From Sphingomonadaceae bacterium (GTDB lineage Bacteria > Pseudomonadota > Alphaproteobacteria > Sphingomonadales > Sphingomonadaceae): a stretch of 64,000 bases of DNA. A program made the position numbers and the translations under genes. The DNA is taken from NCBI GenBank assembly GCA_027533105.1, contig JAPZTW010000003.1, positions 124,001 to 188,000 of the forward strand, given 5' to 3'. The notes under the pieces are model-generated. The model was not told the origin of the DNA and made no database searches. It was given only the letters and a program-made list of their open reading frames with translations. Below are positions 37,328 to 47,160 of this stretch, piece after piece (within the stretch, counting starts at the first letter, position 1; each line of letters opens with the position of its first letter).

Positions 37328-37834
37328 TCACCATGCAACCTTGTCCCCCGGCGCAATGCCCAGTTCCGCGGCGCGGCCGCCGGCCAGCTCGAGCACGCCC
37401 TTGACCGGGCCGATCGAGGTGAGCGGCGACAGGTCATACGGGATCGCTTGGGCGGCGATGTTGCTGATCCGTCCATCGGGGGCGATGAAGATCAGGTCGA
37501 GCGGGATTACCGTGTTCTTCATCCAGAAGCTGGCCCCGCGCGGCGGGTTCATCGGGAAGATCATGCCCTCGTCCGGCCCCAGCCGGGTGCGGAACATCAG
37601 GCCGCGCGCCTGCTCGGCCGAAGTCGCGGCCACTTCCACCCTGAAGCGGTGGGTGCCGCTGGCCGAAGTGATCGTAAGCGGAATGACCTTCAACCCGGAT
37701 TCGGGGTGAACCGTCGGCGCTGGCGCCGGAGCCGCGCCGCCGGCGCCGGGCGAACAGGCCGCCAGCAAGGCCGCAGCCAATCCCAGCCAGACCCTGCCGG
37801 TCCACACTTTACCGGTCCAGACCTTGCCCGTCAT
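37328..37834 (-). CDS. DUF192 lipoprotein
   Basis: 168-residue protein. The start at 37834 has GGAGG six bases upstream and overlaps the recX stop as ATGA. Two near-identical tripeptide repeats (GKVWTGKVWTGRVW) precede the membrane segment and lipobox LLAAC. The DUF192 barrel includes ARGLMFRTRLGPDEGMIF and the WMKNT motif. The family has no firm function. It stands in a row with NDUFA12, the DUF2155 gene and recX. Confidence 0.87.
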   Translation of the reverse strand: MTGKVWTGKVWTGRVWLGLAAALLAACSPGAGGAAPAPAPTVHPESGLKVIPLTITSASGTHRFRVEVAATSAEQARGLMFRTRLGPDEGMIFPMNPPRGASFWMKNTVIPLDLIFIAPDGRISNIAAQAIPYDLSPLTSIGPVKGVLELAGGRAAELGIAPGDKVAW

Positions 37835-38406
37835 GCGTCCTCCACCCATTGCTCAAGTGCCTCGATTGTCTGTGCTTCCACCACTTCGCGGGCCATGTCC
37901 AGCCGGTGCCCGGCCCGCAGCAGCACCGCGACCTGTTTCTCGCGCGCGGCGCGATCGGCCGGGGGCGCGCCAAACGGGCCCAGCCGCCGCTTGCGGGCCA
38001 GGGCAAATGCCGCCTGGCGGGCTTCACGCGGCTCGGGCCGTACTTCCTCGCGCAGCGGGGCCGCAATCCCGGCCGCGCCGAGCGCCTGGTCGATCCGCCG
38101 CCCGCCCAGTCCGCGCCGGTTCATGCTGCCCGCCTTGGCCCGGGCAAAGGCCGCATCATCGACATATCCGGCCGCCACGAAGCGGGCGACCAGCGCGGGC
38201 ACATCGGCCTCGCGCTCACCCTCCCAGCCGCGCTCGCGCAGCTTGCGGGCCAGATAGCCCTCCAGCCTGGCAGCCGATGTTGCAAAGCGGGCGACATAGG
38301 CCAGCGCCATGTCGTTCAGCCGGGCGGGATCGAGCGGGCGCGGCGCCCGACGCTCGCGCTGTTCATGCCCGGAGGCGGGCCGGTTGGATCGATATTGCGG
38401 CGCCAT
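37831..38406 (-). CDS. recX: recombination regulator RecX
   Basis: 191-residue modulator that caps RecA filaments. Three-helix repeats are seen: LNDMALAYVARFATSAARLEGYLARKLRERG, VARFVAAGYVDDAAFARAKAGSMNRRGLGGRRIDQAL and a C-terminal QVAVLLRAGHRLDMAREVVE. A basic N-terminal tail of ~30 residues precedes the first helix. The ATG at 38406 was chosen since the longer frame looks non-coding. recA is not in the window. Confidence 0.88.
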   Translation of the reverse strand: MAPQYRSNRPASGHEQRERRAPRPLDPARLNDMALAYVARFATSAARLEGYLARKLRERGWEGEREADVPALVARFVAAGYVDDAAFARAKAGSMNRRGLGGRRIDQALGAAGIAAPLREEVRPEPREARQAAFALARKRRLGPFGAPPADRAAREKQVAVLLRAGHRLDMAREVVEAQTIEALEQWVEDA

Positions 38407-38539
38407 TGCCCTATTCGTGCCACATAGTGCCGCAATTGGAAAAGGGTGTGGGTGGGCGTTCAGGGAACCACCCGGATAACTTGGGGTCGAGATGACGTCG
38501 AAACACGACGCATCGCATTGAAACAGCAGGTAAATATCA

Positions 38540-40315
38540 ATGACTGAAGCCGCCATTCCGGCAGGTGAAGCAGGGCAGGCGCTGGTGCCGACGCCCAACT
38601 TTGACGCCCTTCCGCGGCGCTATTCGGATTTCGCAACCTTTGGCGAGGCGCTGGATTATGCCGCCCAGGGCCAGCGCGGCATGAATTTTCACGATCCGCG
38701 TGGCACGCTGATCCGGGTCTATCCGTTCAGCGAACTGCGCCAGGACGCGCTGGACATGGCCTATCGCCTGATCGCCCATGGCATCGGCAAGGGTGACCGG
38801 GTGGCGCTGATCGCCGAAACCGGGCCGGACTTTGCCGCGCTGTTCTGCGGCGCGGTCTATGCCGGGGCCTGGCCTGTCCCGCTGCCGCTGCCGACCAGCT
38901 TCGGCGGCAAGGAAGGCTATATCGACCAGCTGGCGGTCCAGCTGCAATCGAGCGACCCCAAGGTGCTGTTCTATCCGGCCGAACTGGCGGAAATGTGTGG
39001 TGCTGCCGCCGCCCGGCAGCACGCCCGCAGCGGGGAATGCGCCGGGATCGCCTGGGAGGATTTCGCGGCACAGCCGGCCGTGGCCTGCGCCCTGCCCGCC
39101 GCCAATCCCGACGACATCTGCTATCTGCAGTATTCCAGCGGCTCGACCCGCTTCCCGCATGGCGTGGCGGTGACGCACGAAGCCCTGCTCAACAACCTGG
39201 GCGGCCATGCCCACGGCATGCAGTTCACCCAGGAAGATCGCTGCATCAGCTGGTTGCCCTGGTACCATGACATGGGCCTGGTCGGCTGCTTCCTGTCGAT
39301 GATCGCCAACCAGGTTTCGGCCGATTACCTGAAGACCGAAGACTTCGCCCGGCGTCCGCTCGCCTGGCTGGACCTGGTCACCCGCAACCCGGGCCATTCC
39401 TGCAGCTATTCGCCGACCTTCGGCTATGACATCTGCGCCCGCCGCATTTCCAGCCAGAGCAACGTGGCCGAACGCTTCGACCTGTCGCGCTGGCGGATCG
39501 CCGGCAACGGGGCCGACATGATCCGCCCGGACGTGATGCAGAACTTCGTCAACGCCTTTGCCCCGGCCGGGTTCAAGGCCGCGGCCTTCCTGCCGTCCTA
39601 TGGCCTGGCGGAAGCGACCCTGGCGGTCACGCTGATGCCGCCGGGCGAAGGGATCCGCGTCGAGCTGGTCGAGGAAGAGCGGCTGTCCGGCACGCCGCGC
39701 GATCTCAGCCGCCCGGCCCGCTACCGCGCCATCGTCAACTGCGGCAAGGCCGTGAAGGACATGGAACTGGCGATCCGCAATGAACGCGGCGAAGCCCTGC
39801 CCGATCACCACATCGGCAAGGTCTGGTGCAAGGGCCCGTCGGTCATGCACTCCTATTTCCGCGATCCCGAATCGACCGCCGCCTGCCTGGTCGATGGCTG
39901 GCTCGATACCGGCGACATGGGCTATATGGTGGATGGCTACCTGTTCATCGTTGGCCGCGCCAAGGACATGATCATCATCAACGGCAAGAACCACTGGCCC
40001 CAGGATATCGAATGGGCCGTGGAACAGCTGCCGGGCTTCAACCATGGCGATATTGCCGCCTTCTCGGTCGAAAGCGACACGGGCGAGGAAGAAGTCGCCG
40101 TGCTGGTCCACTGCCGCGTGTCCGATCCGGTCGAGCGCCAGAAGCTGCACGATACGATCCGCGACAAGGTCCGCTCGATCCTGGGCCATCCGGCGATCGT
40201 CGAACTGGTGCCGCCACGCACCCTGCCGCGCACCAGCTCTGGCAAGCTCAGCCGCGCCAAGGCCAAGCGGATGTTCCTGGCGGGCGAGATCGCGCCGATC
40301 AAGCTGGCGGCCTGA
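38540..40315 (+). CDS. fatty acyl-AMP ligase (FAAL-type)
   Basis: 591-residue adenylate-forming enzyme. The P-loop-like A3 motif is YSSGSTRFPHGVAVTH and the A5 region YGLAEATL; the hinge TGDMGYMVDGYLFIVGRAKDMIIINGKNHWP leads to a C-terminal PRTSSGKLSRAKAK with the catalytic Lys. The segment FDLSRWRIAGNGADMIRP is typical of fatty acyl-AMP ligases, which pass acyl-adenylates to carrier proteins rather than CoA. No acyl carrier or polyketide synthase lies nearby. The ATG has AGCAGG upstream. Confidence 0.88.
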   Translation: MTEAAIPAGEAGQALVPTPNFDALPRRYSDFATFGEALDYAAQGQRGMNFHDPRGTLIRVYPFSELRQDALDMAYRLIAHGIGKGDRVALIAETGPDFAALFCGAVYAGAWPVPLPLPTSFGGKEGYIDQLAVQLQSSDPKVLFYPAELAEMCGAAAARQHARSGECAGIAWEDFAAQPAVACALPAANPDDICYLQYSSGSTRFPHGVAVTHEALLNNLGGHAHGMQFTQEDRCISWLPWYHDMGLVGCFLSMIANQVSADYLKTEDFARRPLAWLDLVTRNPGHSCSYSPTFGYDICARRISSQSNVAERFDLSRWRIAGNGADMIRPDVMQNFVNAFAPAGFKAAAFLPSYGLAEATLAVTLMPPGEGIRVELVEEERLSGTPRDLSRPARYRAIVNCGKAVKDMELAIRNERGEALPDHHIGKVWCKGPSVMHSYFRDPESTAACLVDGWLDTGDMGYMVDGYLFIVGRAKDMIIINGKNHWPQDIEWAVEQLPGFNHGDIAAFSVESDTGEEEVAVLVHCRVSDPVERQKLHDTIRDKVRSILGHPAIVELVPPRTLPRTSSGKLSRAKAKRMFLAGEIAPIKLAA

Positions 40316-40332
40316 GCGGTCCAGACCATCTA

Positions 40333-40368
40333 ACCGGCATCGCGCGGCCCGATCCGCACGATGCCGGT
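40333..40368 (+). terminator. hairpin after the fatty acyl-AMP ligase gene
   Basis: ACCGGCATCG (40333-40342) pairs perfectly with CGATGCCGGT (40359-40368), but only a weak pyrimidine tail follows. It may act as a terminator or a stem that stabilises the mRNA end. Confidence 0.5.
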
Positions 40369-40395
40369 AACTTCCCCTTTACCGCAATACCTTAG

Positions 40396-40408
40396 GGTTC
40401 TCAGAACC
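40396..40408. promoter_or_regulatory. 13-bp palindrome upstream of the diguanylate cyclase gene
   Basis: GGTTCT and AGAACC surround a single C. It lies 16 bases before the TTG start and could be an operator or overlap the ribosome region. Confidence 0.3.
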
Positions 40409-40424
40409 TTGGGGGGATTGACGG

Positions 40425-41549
40425 TTGAAGAAGCTGGCCAGCGGCGCTGCCTCGCGCGAGGAAAGCCGCATCGAACGCGATGAACTGGTGCTCTGGCAAG
40501 CCGCGCAACTGCACGCGGGGCTGCCGCTGCTGGGCATCGCGATCATCGTCAACACGCTGGCCATGGCCACCGCCGTGCTGGGCGACCTGCCCTGGTGGCA
40601 ACAGCTGTTCCCGCCGCTGACAATCATCGCCACCATGCTGGCGGTCCTGGCCTGGCGCTGGGCCCGGCCGGCCGCCAACGATCCCGAACGGGCCCGCGCG
40701 CAGCTGCGCAATGCCACCGCGGTGGGCGTGGTGCTGGGTCTGGTCAACGGGGCCTGGGGGGTGAACGCCTTTTCCGAGACCGAGCAGTATTACTGCATGG
40801 TCGCCCCGGTATTCCTCGGCCTCTCGGCGCTGATCTCGGCATCGTGCCTGCTATCGGTCCCGCGCGCCGCGATTGCGGCGATGGTCTGCACGATGGTGCC
40901 GATCGTGACCAAGATGGCGCTTTATGACAACCTTGGCGTGCGGGCGATGGCCGCGATGGCGATCGGTCTGACGGTGATGCAGAGCGGGGTCGTGCTGAGC
41001 AATTTTCGCCAGTCGCGCCGCACCCTACAACTGCAGCGCGAACTGTCGCGCATGGCCGCCACCGATCCGCTGACCGGCCTTGCCAACCGCCGTGCCTTCG
41101 AGGCCGGGTTCGAGGATCTGCTGGCCAGCGGCGAACCAATCGGCGTGCTGATGCTCGATCTGAACGGGTTCAAGGAAGCCAATGACCGCTATGGCCACCA
41201 CCTGGGCGATCGCATCCTGATCGATGTCGCCCGCCGGCTCGAGGCCGCCGCACCCACCGCACCGCTGATCGCGCGGGTCGGCGGTGACGAGTTCTGCATC
41301 GTCGTGCCGGATTGCCGCACCTGGCGCGACGTGATGCCCTTGATGGAAGCCGTGGCCGTGGCCGTGGCACGACCGCTGGACTACCCCGAAGCCAACCTGA
41401 CCGTCACCACCAGCATCGGCGCGGCCCTGGCGAGCGAAGACGGATACGACCCCGACGAACTGCTGAAACTGGCCGATGCCAGGCTCTATGCCGACAAGCG
41501 CAGCGCGGTGCGCCGCTCCGATCCCGAGGTCCAGACCGTCGCGGCCTAG
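40425..41549 (+). CDS. membrane-bound diguanylate cyclase (GGDEF)
   Basis: 374-residue protein making cyclic di-GMP. The N-terminal half has about six membrane segments (residues ~30-195) and likely acts as sensor. The GGDEF domain starts at AATDPLTGLANRRAFE and contains LMLDLNGFKEANDRYGHHLGD and the active loop RVGGDEFCIVV. No RxxD inhibitory site precedes the loop, so product feedback is probably absent. A TTG start (40425) with GGGGGG upstream is used. The next ATG would delete the first membrane segment. Confidence 0.9.
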   Translation: MKKLASGAASREESRIERDELVLWQAAQLHAGLPLLGIAIIVNTLAMATAVLGDLPWWQQLFPPLTIIATMLAVLAWRWARPAANDPERARAQLRNATAVGVVLGLVNGAWGVNAFSETEQYYCMVAPVFLGLSALISASCLLSVPRAAIAAMVCTMVPIVTKMALYDNLGVRAMAAMAIGLTVMQSGVVLSNFRQSRRTLQLQRELSRMAATDPLTGLANRRAFEAGFEDLLASGEPIGVLMLDLNGFKEANDRYGHHLGDRILIDVARRLEAAAPTAPLIARVGGDEFCIVVPDCRTWRDVMPLMEAVAVAVARPLDYPEANLTVTTSIGAALASEDGYDPDELLKLADARLYADKRSAVRRSDPEVQTVAA

Positions 41550-41562
41550 GCCATGCCGGCGA

Positions 41563-42294
41563 TCAGTCGGCGTAGAACCAACCGGCCACGGCGATGCGGG
41601 GATGAGGCGCCAGGGCGTTGACCCAGGTTACGCTGTGGTCCTGGGGCACAAGGAACAGGTTTGCGGCGTTGTAGCGGGGCGTCCACCCGCAAGTCGCGTC
41701 GCCATGTGCATCGTGGAACAGCATCAGCCCGCCCCAGTCGATATGCCAGCGGACCAGGTTGATCACGAGGGCTGCCACGCGCTTGCCGTGCTTGCGACCA
41801 TCGTTGTGCGTGGTCAGGAAATGCCCCGTGCGATAGCGCGTGGCATCGCCGCGAAACGAACGGACCGGCTCACCGGTCAACTCGCTCACCCGCGCAAGGA
41901 TTTCGGAGGCGTTGAGATCATCGACCAGACGGTCGATCAGCCAGCCCCGCGCCTGTCGGGCTACCGGATCGGGGGCGACCCGGATCGCATCGTGCATGAA
42001 GCGAAAGGTGTGCTGGTCCCCGGCGCGGGCAAACTGTTCCAGCGCCGCGCTTTGGGCTGGCGAAAGCCTGGCCAGGGTGGCGGCGTCCAGCTCGCGCTCG
42101 GCCGAGCCCTGTCGCCAGGTCAGCGCCCATTCACTGCTCTGCGCCAGTTCCTCAGCGAGAGCAGCCGCGGCATCCTCGGCCAGGGCGGGTTCGATCCGGA
42201 CACGGCCCAAGGCAGCAAGTTCGGACCGCAGACGCGGCAATTCGTCGGGGTCGATCTTCAGCGAGAAGTCCAACCTTAGGCTCTGTTGATCCAT
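41563..42294 (-). CDS. 2-oxoglutarate/Fe(II)-dependent oxygenase
   Basis: 243-residue double-stranded beta-helix enzyme. The iron triad is HND (in GHFLTTHNDGRK) plus a distal His in LVPQDHSVTWV, and an Arg about 13 residues later (HPRIAVAGWFY) binds 2-oxoglutarate. It resembles Tpa1/Ofd1-type prolyl hydroxylases, with an N-terminal helical extension of ~100 residues. The substrate is unknown. It ends 13 bases from the convergent diguanylate cyclase. Confidence 0.82.
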   Translation of the reverse strand: MDQQSLRLDFSLKIDPDELPRLRSELAALGRVRIEPALAEDAAAALAEELAQSSEWALTWRQGSAERELDAATLARLSPAQSAALEQFARAGDQHTFRFMHDAIRVAPDPVARQARGWLIDRLVDDLNASEILARVSELTGEPVRSFRGDATRYRTGHFLTTHNDGRKHGKRVAALVINLVRWHIDWGGLMLFHDAHGDATCGWTPRYNAANLFLVPQDHSVTWVNALAPHPRIAVAGWFYAD

Positions 42295-42490
42295 CCGCCC
42301 CCCGGCGAAAGAGTCGATTGTTCAGTCGGTTCACATATTTAAACTAACACGATCGGGCAACTGGCTGGAATCGCACCTGCCCAGATCTGGCACAGCCAAC
42401 CAAGCCTGTCTTATGCGAACAATACAGCTTGCATCGCGGCGCAAGGCGCACCATCTTGTCAGCCAGCACCCAGACAGGGAACCAACGATC

Positions 42491-43702
42491 ATGGCCACTA
42501 CGCCAACCACGACCGAAACCGCCGCGCCGACCCTGACCCTGACCCCGCCCGATCCGGTGCCGGTGGTTGCCCCCGCGCAGGCCGTGGGGCTGGTGCCCCT
42601 GGCTGACGATGCCAAGTCCAAGCTGGAACTGAAGGTTGATGCCTTCGTCGCCGATCTGCTCGCCTCGGATGCCAATTCGCCCGAATTCGGCAAGAAGGTG
42701 GACCAGATCACCAATATGGGCCGCAAGGAAATCATGGCGGCGGCCGGCATGAGCAACCGCTTCCTCGACCGGCCGGTGCGGGCGATGGACAAGGATTCGG
42801 GCGTCGGCGCGAACCTCGCCGAACTGCGCCGCACGGTCGAGGAACTCGATCCCGGCAAGCAGGGCAAGCTGTCCAAGGGCCGCAAGATTCTGGGTATCAT
42901 CCCCTTCGGCAACACGATGAAGCGCTATTTCCAGTCCTATGAAAGCGCGCAGGGCCACATCCAGGCCGTGCTGGGCCACCTGGCCAGCGGCAAGGACGAG
43001 CTGCTGATGGACAATGCCGCGATCGACGTTGAGCGGCAGAAGCTGTGGGAAGCGATGGGCGCGCTGGAGCAGATGATCCACATCAGCCGCGCGCTCGACG
43101 CCAAGCTGGAGGAAAAGGCCGCCGACCTTGACGCGACCGACCCGGCAAAGGCCAAGGCGATCCGCGAATCTGCGCTGTTCTATGTGCGCCAGCGCACGCA
43201 GGACCTGCTAACGCAGATGGCGGTGACTGTGCAGGGCTACCTGGCGCTGGACCTGGTCAAGAAGAACAACGTCGAACTGGTCAAGGGCGTCGACCGCGCC
43301 AGCACCACCACCGTAGCCGCACTGCGCACCGCCGTGACCGTGGCCCAGGCCATGGCCAACCAGCGGCTGGTTCTGCAACAGGTGACCGCGCTCAATGAAA
43401 CCACCGCGGGGCTGATCGATTCCACCGGCACGCTGCTGCGCGACCAGACCGGCAAGATCCACGAGATGGCGGCATCGAGCACGATCCCGCTCGAAACCCT
43501 GCAGCGCGCCTTCCAGAACATCTATGACACGATGGACAACATCGACACCTTCAAGGTGAAGGCGCTCGAAAACATGAAGCAGACCGTGACCACCCTCTCC
43601 GCCGAGGTCGAGAAGTCCAAGGGTTATATCGCCCGGGCCGAAGGGGCCGCCCAGGCCGCCAAGGCGGCGGACGCACCCAGTCTGCTGAGCCTGGAGGGCT
43701 GA
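42491..43702 (+). CDS. toxic anion resistance protein TelA family
   Basis: 403-residue, mainly helical protein with a Thr/Pro-rich N-terminus. The TelA core includes GNTMKRYFQSYESAQGHIQAVLGHL, long amphipathic helices and VQGYLALDLVKKNNVELVKGVDRASTTTVAALRTAV. TelA proteins are linked to tellurite and cell-wall antibiotic resistance in other bacteria, with the mechanism unclear. The start at 42491 has an AGGGA site. Two small genes follow almost without gap. Confidence 0.88.
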   Translation: MATTPTTTETAAPTLTLTPPDPVPVVAPAQAVGLVPLADDAKSKLELKVDAFVADLLASDANSPEFGKKVDQITNMGRKEIMAAAGMSNRFLDRPVRAMDKDSGVGANLAELRRTVEELDPGKQGKLSKGRKILGIIPFGNTMKRYFQSYESAQGHIQAVLGHLASGKDELLMDNAAIDVERQKLWEAMGALEQMIHISRALDAKLEEKAADLDATDPAKAKAIRESALFYVRQRTQDLLTQMAVTVQGYLALDLVKKNNVELVKGVDRASTTTVAALRTAVTVAQAMANQRLVLQQVTALNETTAGLIDSTGTLLRDQTGKIHEMAASSTIPLETLQRAFQNIYDTMDNIDTFKVKALENMKQTVTTLSAEVEKSKGYIARAEGAAQAAKAADAPSLLSLEG

Positions 43703-43703
43703 C

Positions 43704-44444
43704 TTGGCCGGTGAAGCCCACAAGTCTGACCTGATCCTGCGTCAGGCCAAGCAATCGCTGGTCAATAACCGCGATCATGGCGGACGACGGGCGGTGTCGA
43801 TCGGGCGGCGCTCGGCCGCGCTGAAGCGGGAACATGCCCTAAAGCGGCTCAAGGGCTTTGGCCTGACCGTGGCCACCATTCTCGGCGCCATCGTTGCCGC
43901 CGGGATCGTGCTCGACGGGATCGGCATCACCGGCGTGATCCTGGCTCTGGCGGCAGTGATCGCCGCCATGCTGTTCTTCGCCTTCGTGCCCAAGCTCAAG
44001 CCCCCGACCCGCGAAGTGCTGCGCGGCAGCGATGTGAAGTCGCTGGTCGGGCGGACCGAGCTGTGGCTGGAGCAGCAACGCCCCGCCCTGCCGGCCCCGG
44101 CGGTGCAGCTGGTCGATACGATCGGCCTGCAGCTCGATGCGCTCGGCACGCAGCTTGATGGGCTCGACGAGCGCGCGCCTGCCGCGGTCGAAGTGCGCAA
44201 GCTGGTTGGCGATCACCTGCCCGAGCTGGTCTCCACCTATACCTCGATCCCGCGCCATCTGCGCGGCGAGGCGCAGGGCGGTGCTTCGCCCGACCAGCAC
44301 CTGGTCGACAGCCTGGGCAAGATCAGCGCCGAGATCGACAGCGTGACCCGCCAGCTCGCCAGCGGGGCGATCGACAACCTGGCGATCAAGACCCGCTATC
44401 TCGATTACAAATACGGCGCCGGGCCGGAAGGCGAAGGCCAGTAA
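43704..44444 (+). CDS. XpaC-like membrane protein
   Basis: 246-residue protein with a basic N-terminus, two membrane helices (~52-71 and ~74-95) and a soluble, helical C-terminal half. Gene order beside telA and the two-helix plan fit the XpaC family (the xpaC-telA pair of Bacillus), but the match is by context rather than strong motifs. A TTG start one base after the telA stop has GGAGGG upstream. Its stop overlaps the next ATG as TAATG. Confidence 0.6.
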   Translation: MAGEAHKSDLILRQAKQSLVNNRDHGGRRAVSIGRRSAALKREHALKRLKGFGLTVATILGAIVAAGIVLDGIGITGVILALAAVIAAMLFFAFVPKLKPPTREVLRGSDVKSLVGRTELWLEQQRPALPAPAVQLVDTIGLQLDALGTQLDGLDERAPAAVEVRKLVGDHLPELVSTYTSIPRHLRGEAQGGASPDQHLVDSLGKISAEIDSVTRQLASGAIDNLAIKTRYLDYKYGAGPEGEGQ

Positions 44445-44737
44445 TGCGCATCGCCGTGCCCCATTCGCTGGGCGTCGAAGAGGCCCGCCGCCGAATCCGC
44501 GCCGGATCGGGCGAGGTGGCAGACATGGTCCCCGCCTTTGCCAAGGTCACCACTGCCTGGCCCACCGAGGACCGGATGGACCTCACCGTGGGGATCATGG
44601 GCAAGGCGCTGACCGGCCAGATCGAGGTGGGCGAAAGCGAAGTCGCCTTTAGCTTCGAAATCCCGGAATCCCTGGCCTTTGTCGAACCGCTGATCCGTGG
44701 CCAGGTCGAGGCCAAGGGCCGCAAGCTGCTGGGCTAG
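44444..44737 (+). CDS. polyhydroxyalkanoic acid system family protein
   Basis: 97-residue protein of the PHA granule-region family (PF09650-type): SLGVEEARRRI at the start, then TEDRMDLTVGIMGKALTGQIEVGE and FEIPESLAFVEPLIRGQVEAKGRKLL. Such proteins occur near PHA synthesis genes, yet none are here; linkage to telA is unusual. Its stop shares CTAG with the convergent DUF2721 gene. Confidence 0.82.
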   Translation: MRIAVPHSLGVEEARRRIRAGSGEVADMVPAFAKVTTAWPTEDRMDLTVGIMGKALTGQIEVGESEVAFSFEIPESLAFVEPLIRGQVEAKGRKLLG

Positions 44738-45174
44738 AGTTCGCGCTCGTACTCCAGCAGGCTGTGCGGGATCCGCAGTTGGGCGGAGGCCACGCGGGTT
44801 TCGGCAAGAAACAGCATCAGCGCCCACATCAGCAGGCCGATCGCGATCAGGAACAGGCCAGCTGCGACGAACTGCAGGCGAACGGCCACGAACTCCTCAA
44901 GAAAAAGCACGGCCACGGTCACGCCGATGGTCAGGCCGCTCAGCACCATCAGGAAGATGGCCCGCGTGATCAGGTGGATACGGCGGGCAATCGCGCGCAT
45001 TTCGATCACCACCGCGTCATGTTCCGGACCACTGGTGGCAACATGCAGCTTCTGCAAATCGCGCGAACGGTCGACGATCCGACCGAGGCGGGTCGACAGC
45101 AGGTTCATGATATTGCCGATGGCCACCAGCACGAAGACCGGGGCCAGTGCCAGCTGGATCGTCTGGGCGATCAT
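44734..45174 (-). CDS. DUF2721 membrane protein
   Basis: 146-residue protein with three hydrophobic segments (residues ~5-25, ~65-90, ~95-120), starting [21 protein letters not shown]. The [13 protein letters not shown] stretch after the first helix is typical of DUF2721. Function unknown. The ATG overlaps the acs stop as ATGA, so it is coupled to acs. Confidence 0.85.
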   Translation of the reverse strand: MIAQTIQLALAPVFVLVAIGNIMNLLSTRLGRIVDRSRDLQKLHVATSGPEHDAVVIEMRAIARRIHLITRAIFLMVLSGLTIGVTVAVLFLEEFVAVRLQFVAAGLFLIAIGLLMWALMLFLAETRVASAQLRIPHSLLEYEREL

Positions 45175-47102
45175 TCCCGGCCGGCCGTCAGCAGGCTGTC
45201 GACCACGGAAGGATCGGCGAGCGTGCTGGTATCGCCCAGGTTCGAGACATCCCCTTCGGCGATCTTGCGCAGAATGCGGCGCATGATCTTGCCCGAACGG
45301 GTTTTCGGCAGCGCCGGGGCGAAATGGATCACGTCGGGCGTGGCGATCGGACCGATTTCCTTGCGCACCCATTGGACCAGTTCGGCGCGGATTTGCGCGC
45401 TTGCCTCGATCCCGGCATTGAGTGTCACATAGGCGTAGATACCCTGCCCCTTGATGTCATGCGGCATGCCCACAACGGCCGCTTCAGCGACACTTGGATG
45501 TGCCACCAGGGCACTTTCAACTTCGGCCGTGCCCATCCGGTGGCCCGAGACGTTGATAACGTCATCGACGCGGCCCGTGATCCAGTAATAGCCATCGGCA
45601 TCGCGCTTGCACCCGTCGCCGGTGAAGTACTTGCCGGGGTAGGTGGTGAAATAGGTCTGGAAGAAGCGCTCGTGATCGCCCCAGACGGTCCGCATCTGCC
45701 CCGGCCAGGACTGGGTGATGCACAGGTTCCCCTCGGTCGCGCCTTCCAGCACCTTGCCCTCGCCATCGACGATTTGTGGCACCACCCCGAACATCGGGAA
45801 GCTGGCCGCGCCGGGCTTCAGCGCATGGGCGCCGGGCAGCGGGGTCATCATGCAGGCGCCGGTCTCGGTCTGCCAATAGGTGTCGACGATCGGGCAGCGC
45901 CCCTCGCCCACCACGCGCCAGTACCATTCCCAGGCTTCCGGATTGATCGGCTCGCCGACCGAGCCCAGCAGGCGCAGCGACTGGCGACTGGTCGCCTTTA
46001 CCCAGTCATCGCCCTCACGCATCAGCGCGCGCAGCGCCGTGGGCGCGCCATAGAAGATCTCGACATTGTGGCGGTCGACGATTTCCCAGAACCGGCTGTG
46101 GGTCGGATAGTTGGGTACGCCCTCGAACATCACCGTGGTCGCGCCATTGGCGAGCGGGCCATAGACCACATAGCTGTGCCCGGTGACCCAGCCCACGTCC
46201 GCCGCGCACCAATAGATTTCACCGGGGCGGTAATCGAACACGTACTGGTGGGTCATCGCCGCCCAGGTGAGGTAGCCGCCGGTGGTGTGGAGCACGCCCT
46301 TGGGCTTGCCGGTGCTGCCGCTGGTATAAAGGATGAACAGCGGGTCTTCCGCGCCCATTTCCTCGTAGGGGCAGTCGGCGGAAACCGCTGCGCGCTGATC
46401 GTGCCACCAGTAATCGCGGCCCGGCTCCATGGCGATTGCGTTGCCGACATGGCGCACCACCAGCACCGCCTCGATCGAAGGGCACTGGCCCAGCGCGGCA
46501 TCGACATTGGCCTTCAGCGGTACCAGCTTGCCGCCGCGCATCCCGGCGTCGGCGGTGATCACGATCGAGCTGTCGCAATCCTGGATGCGGCCCGCCAGAG
46601 CTTCCGGGCTGAACCCGCCGAACACCACCGAATGGATCGCCCCGATCCGGCTGCACGCCAGCATGGCCACCGCCGCTTCGGGCACCATCGGCATGTAGAT
46701 CGTGATCCGGTCACCGCGCTTGGCCCCCAGCGCCTTTAGCGCATTGGCCATGCGGCAGACTTCCTCGTGGAGTTCGCGGTAAGTCAGCTTGCGCTGCTGG
46801 GCGGCATCATCGCCTTCCCAGATGATCGCGGTGACATCGCCGCGCTCCGCCAGGTGGCGGTCAAGGCAATTGGCCGAAACGTTGAGCGTGCCGTCCGAAA
46901 ACCACTCGATCCCGAAGGTCGCCTCATCAAAGGAACAGTTGCTCAGCCTGGTCCAGGGCTTGATCCAGTCGATCCGCGCCGATTCCACGCGCCAGAACGC
47001 TTCGGGCTGCGCAATCGCGGCGCGGTACTTCTCGGCATAGACCTCCGCATTGATCAGCGCGCGGGCGGCCCATTCGGCGGGGACGGGATGGGTGTTGGCC
47101 AT
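45171..47102 (-). CDS. acs: acetyl-CoA synthetase
   Basis: Activates acetate to acetyl-CoA through acetyl-AMP; 643 residues. Motifs: [53 protein letters not shown] (acetate pocket with the conserved Trp), [20 protein letters not shown] and [11 protein letters not shown], whose Lys is the known site of regulatory acetylation. The ATG at 47102 lacks alternatives. DUF2721 follows in an overlapping frame. Confidence 0.97.
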   Translation of the reverse strand: MANTHPVPAEWAARALINAEVYAEKYRAAIAQPEAFWRVESARIDWIKPWTRLSNCSFDEATFGIEWFSDGTLNVSANCLDRHLAERGDVTAIIWEGDDAAQQRKLTYRELHEEVCRMANALKALGAKRGDRITIYMPMVPEAAVAMLACSRIGAIHSVVFGGFSPEALAGRIQDCDSSIVITADAGMRGGKLVPLKANVDAALGQCPSIEAVLVVRHVGNAIAMEPGRDYWWHDQRAAVSADCPYEEMGAEDPLFILYTSGSTGKPKGVLHTTGGYLTWAAMTHQYVFDYRPGEIYWCAADVGWVTGHSYVVYGPLANGATTVMFEGVPNYPTHSRFWEIVDRHNVEIFYGAPTALRALMREGDDWVKATSRQSLRLLGSVGEPINPEAWEWYWRVVGEGRCPIVDTYWQTETGACMMTPLPGAHALKPGAASFPMFGVVPQIVDGEGKVLEGATEGNLCITQSWPGQMRTVWGDHERFFQTYFTTYPGKYFTGDGCKRDADGYYWITGRVDDVINVSGHRMGTAEVESALVAHPSVAEAAVVGMPHDIKGQGIYAYVTLNAGIEASAQIRAELVQWVRKEIGPIATPDVIHFAPALPKTRSGKIMRRILRKIAEGDVSNLGDTSTLADPSVVDSLLTAGRE

Positions 47103-47160
47103 GGATTTCCTCTTCCTTTGGCGCCGACCTTGCCGCCGCCCGGCACCGCGATCAAGCGGC

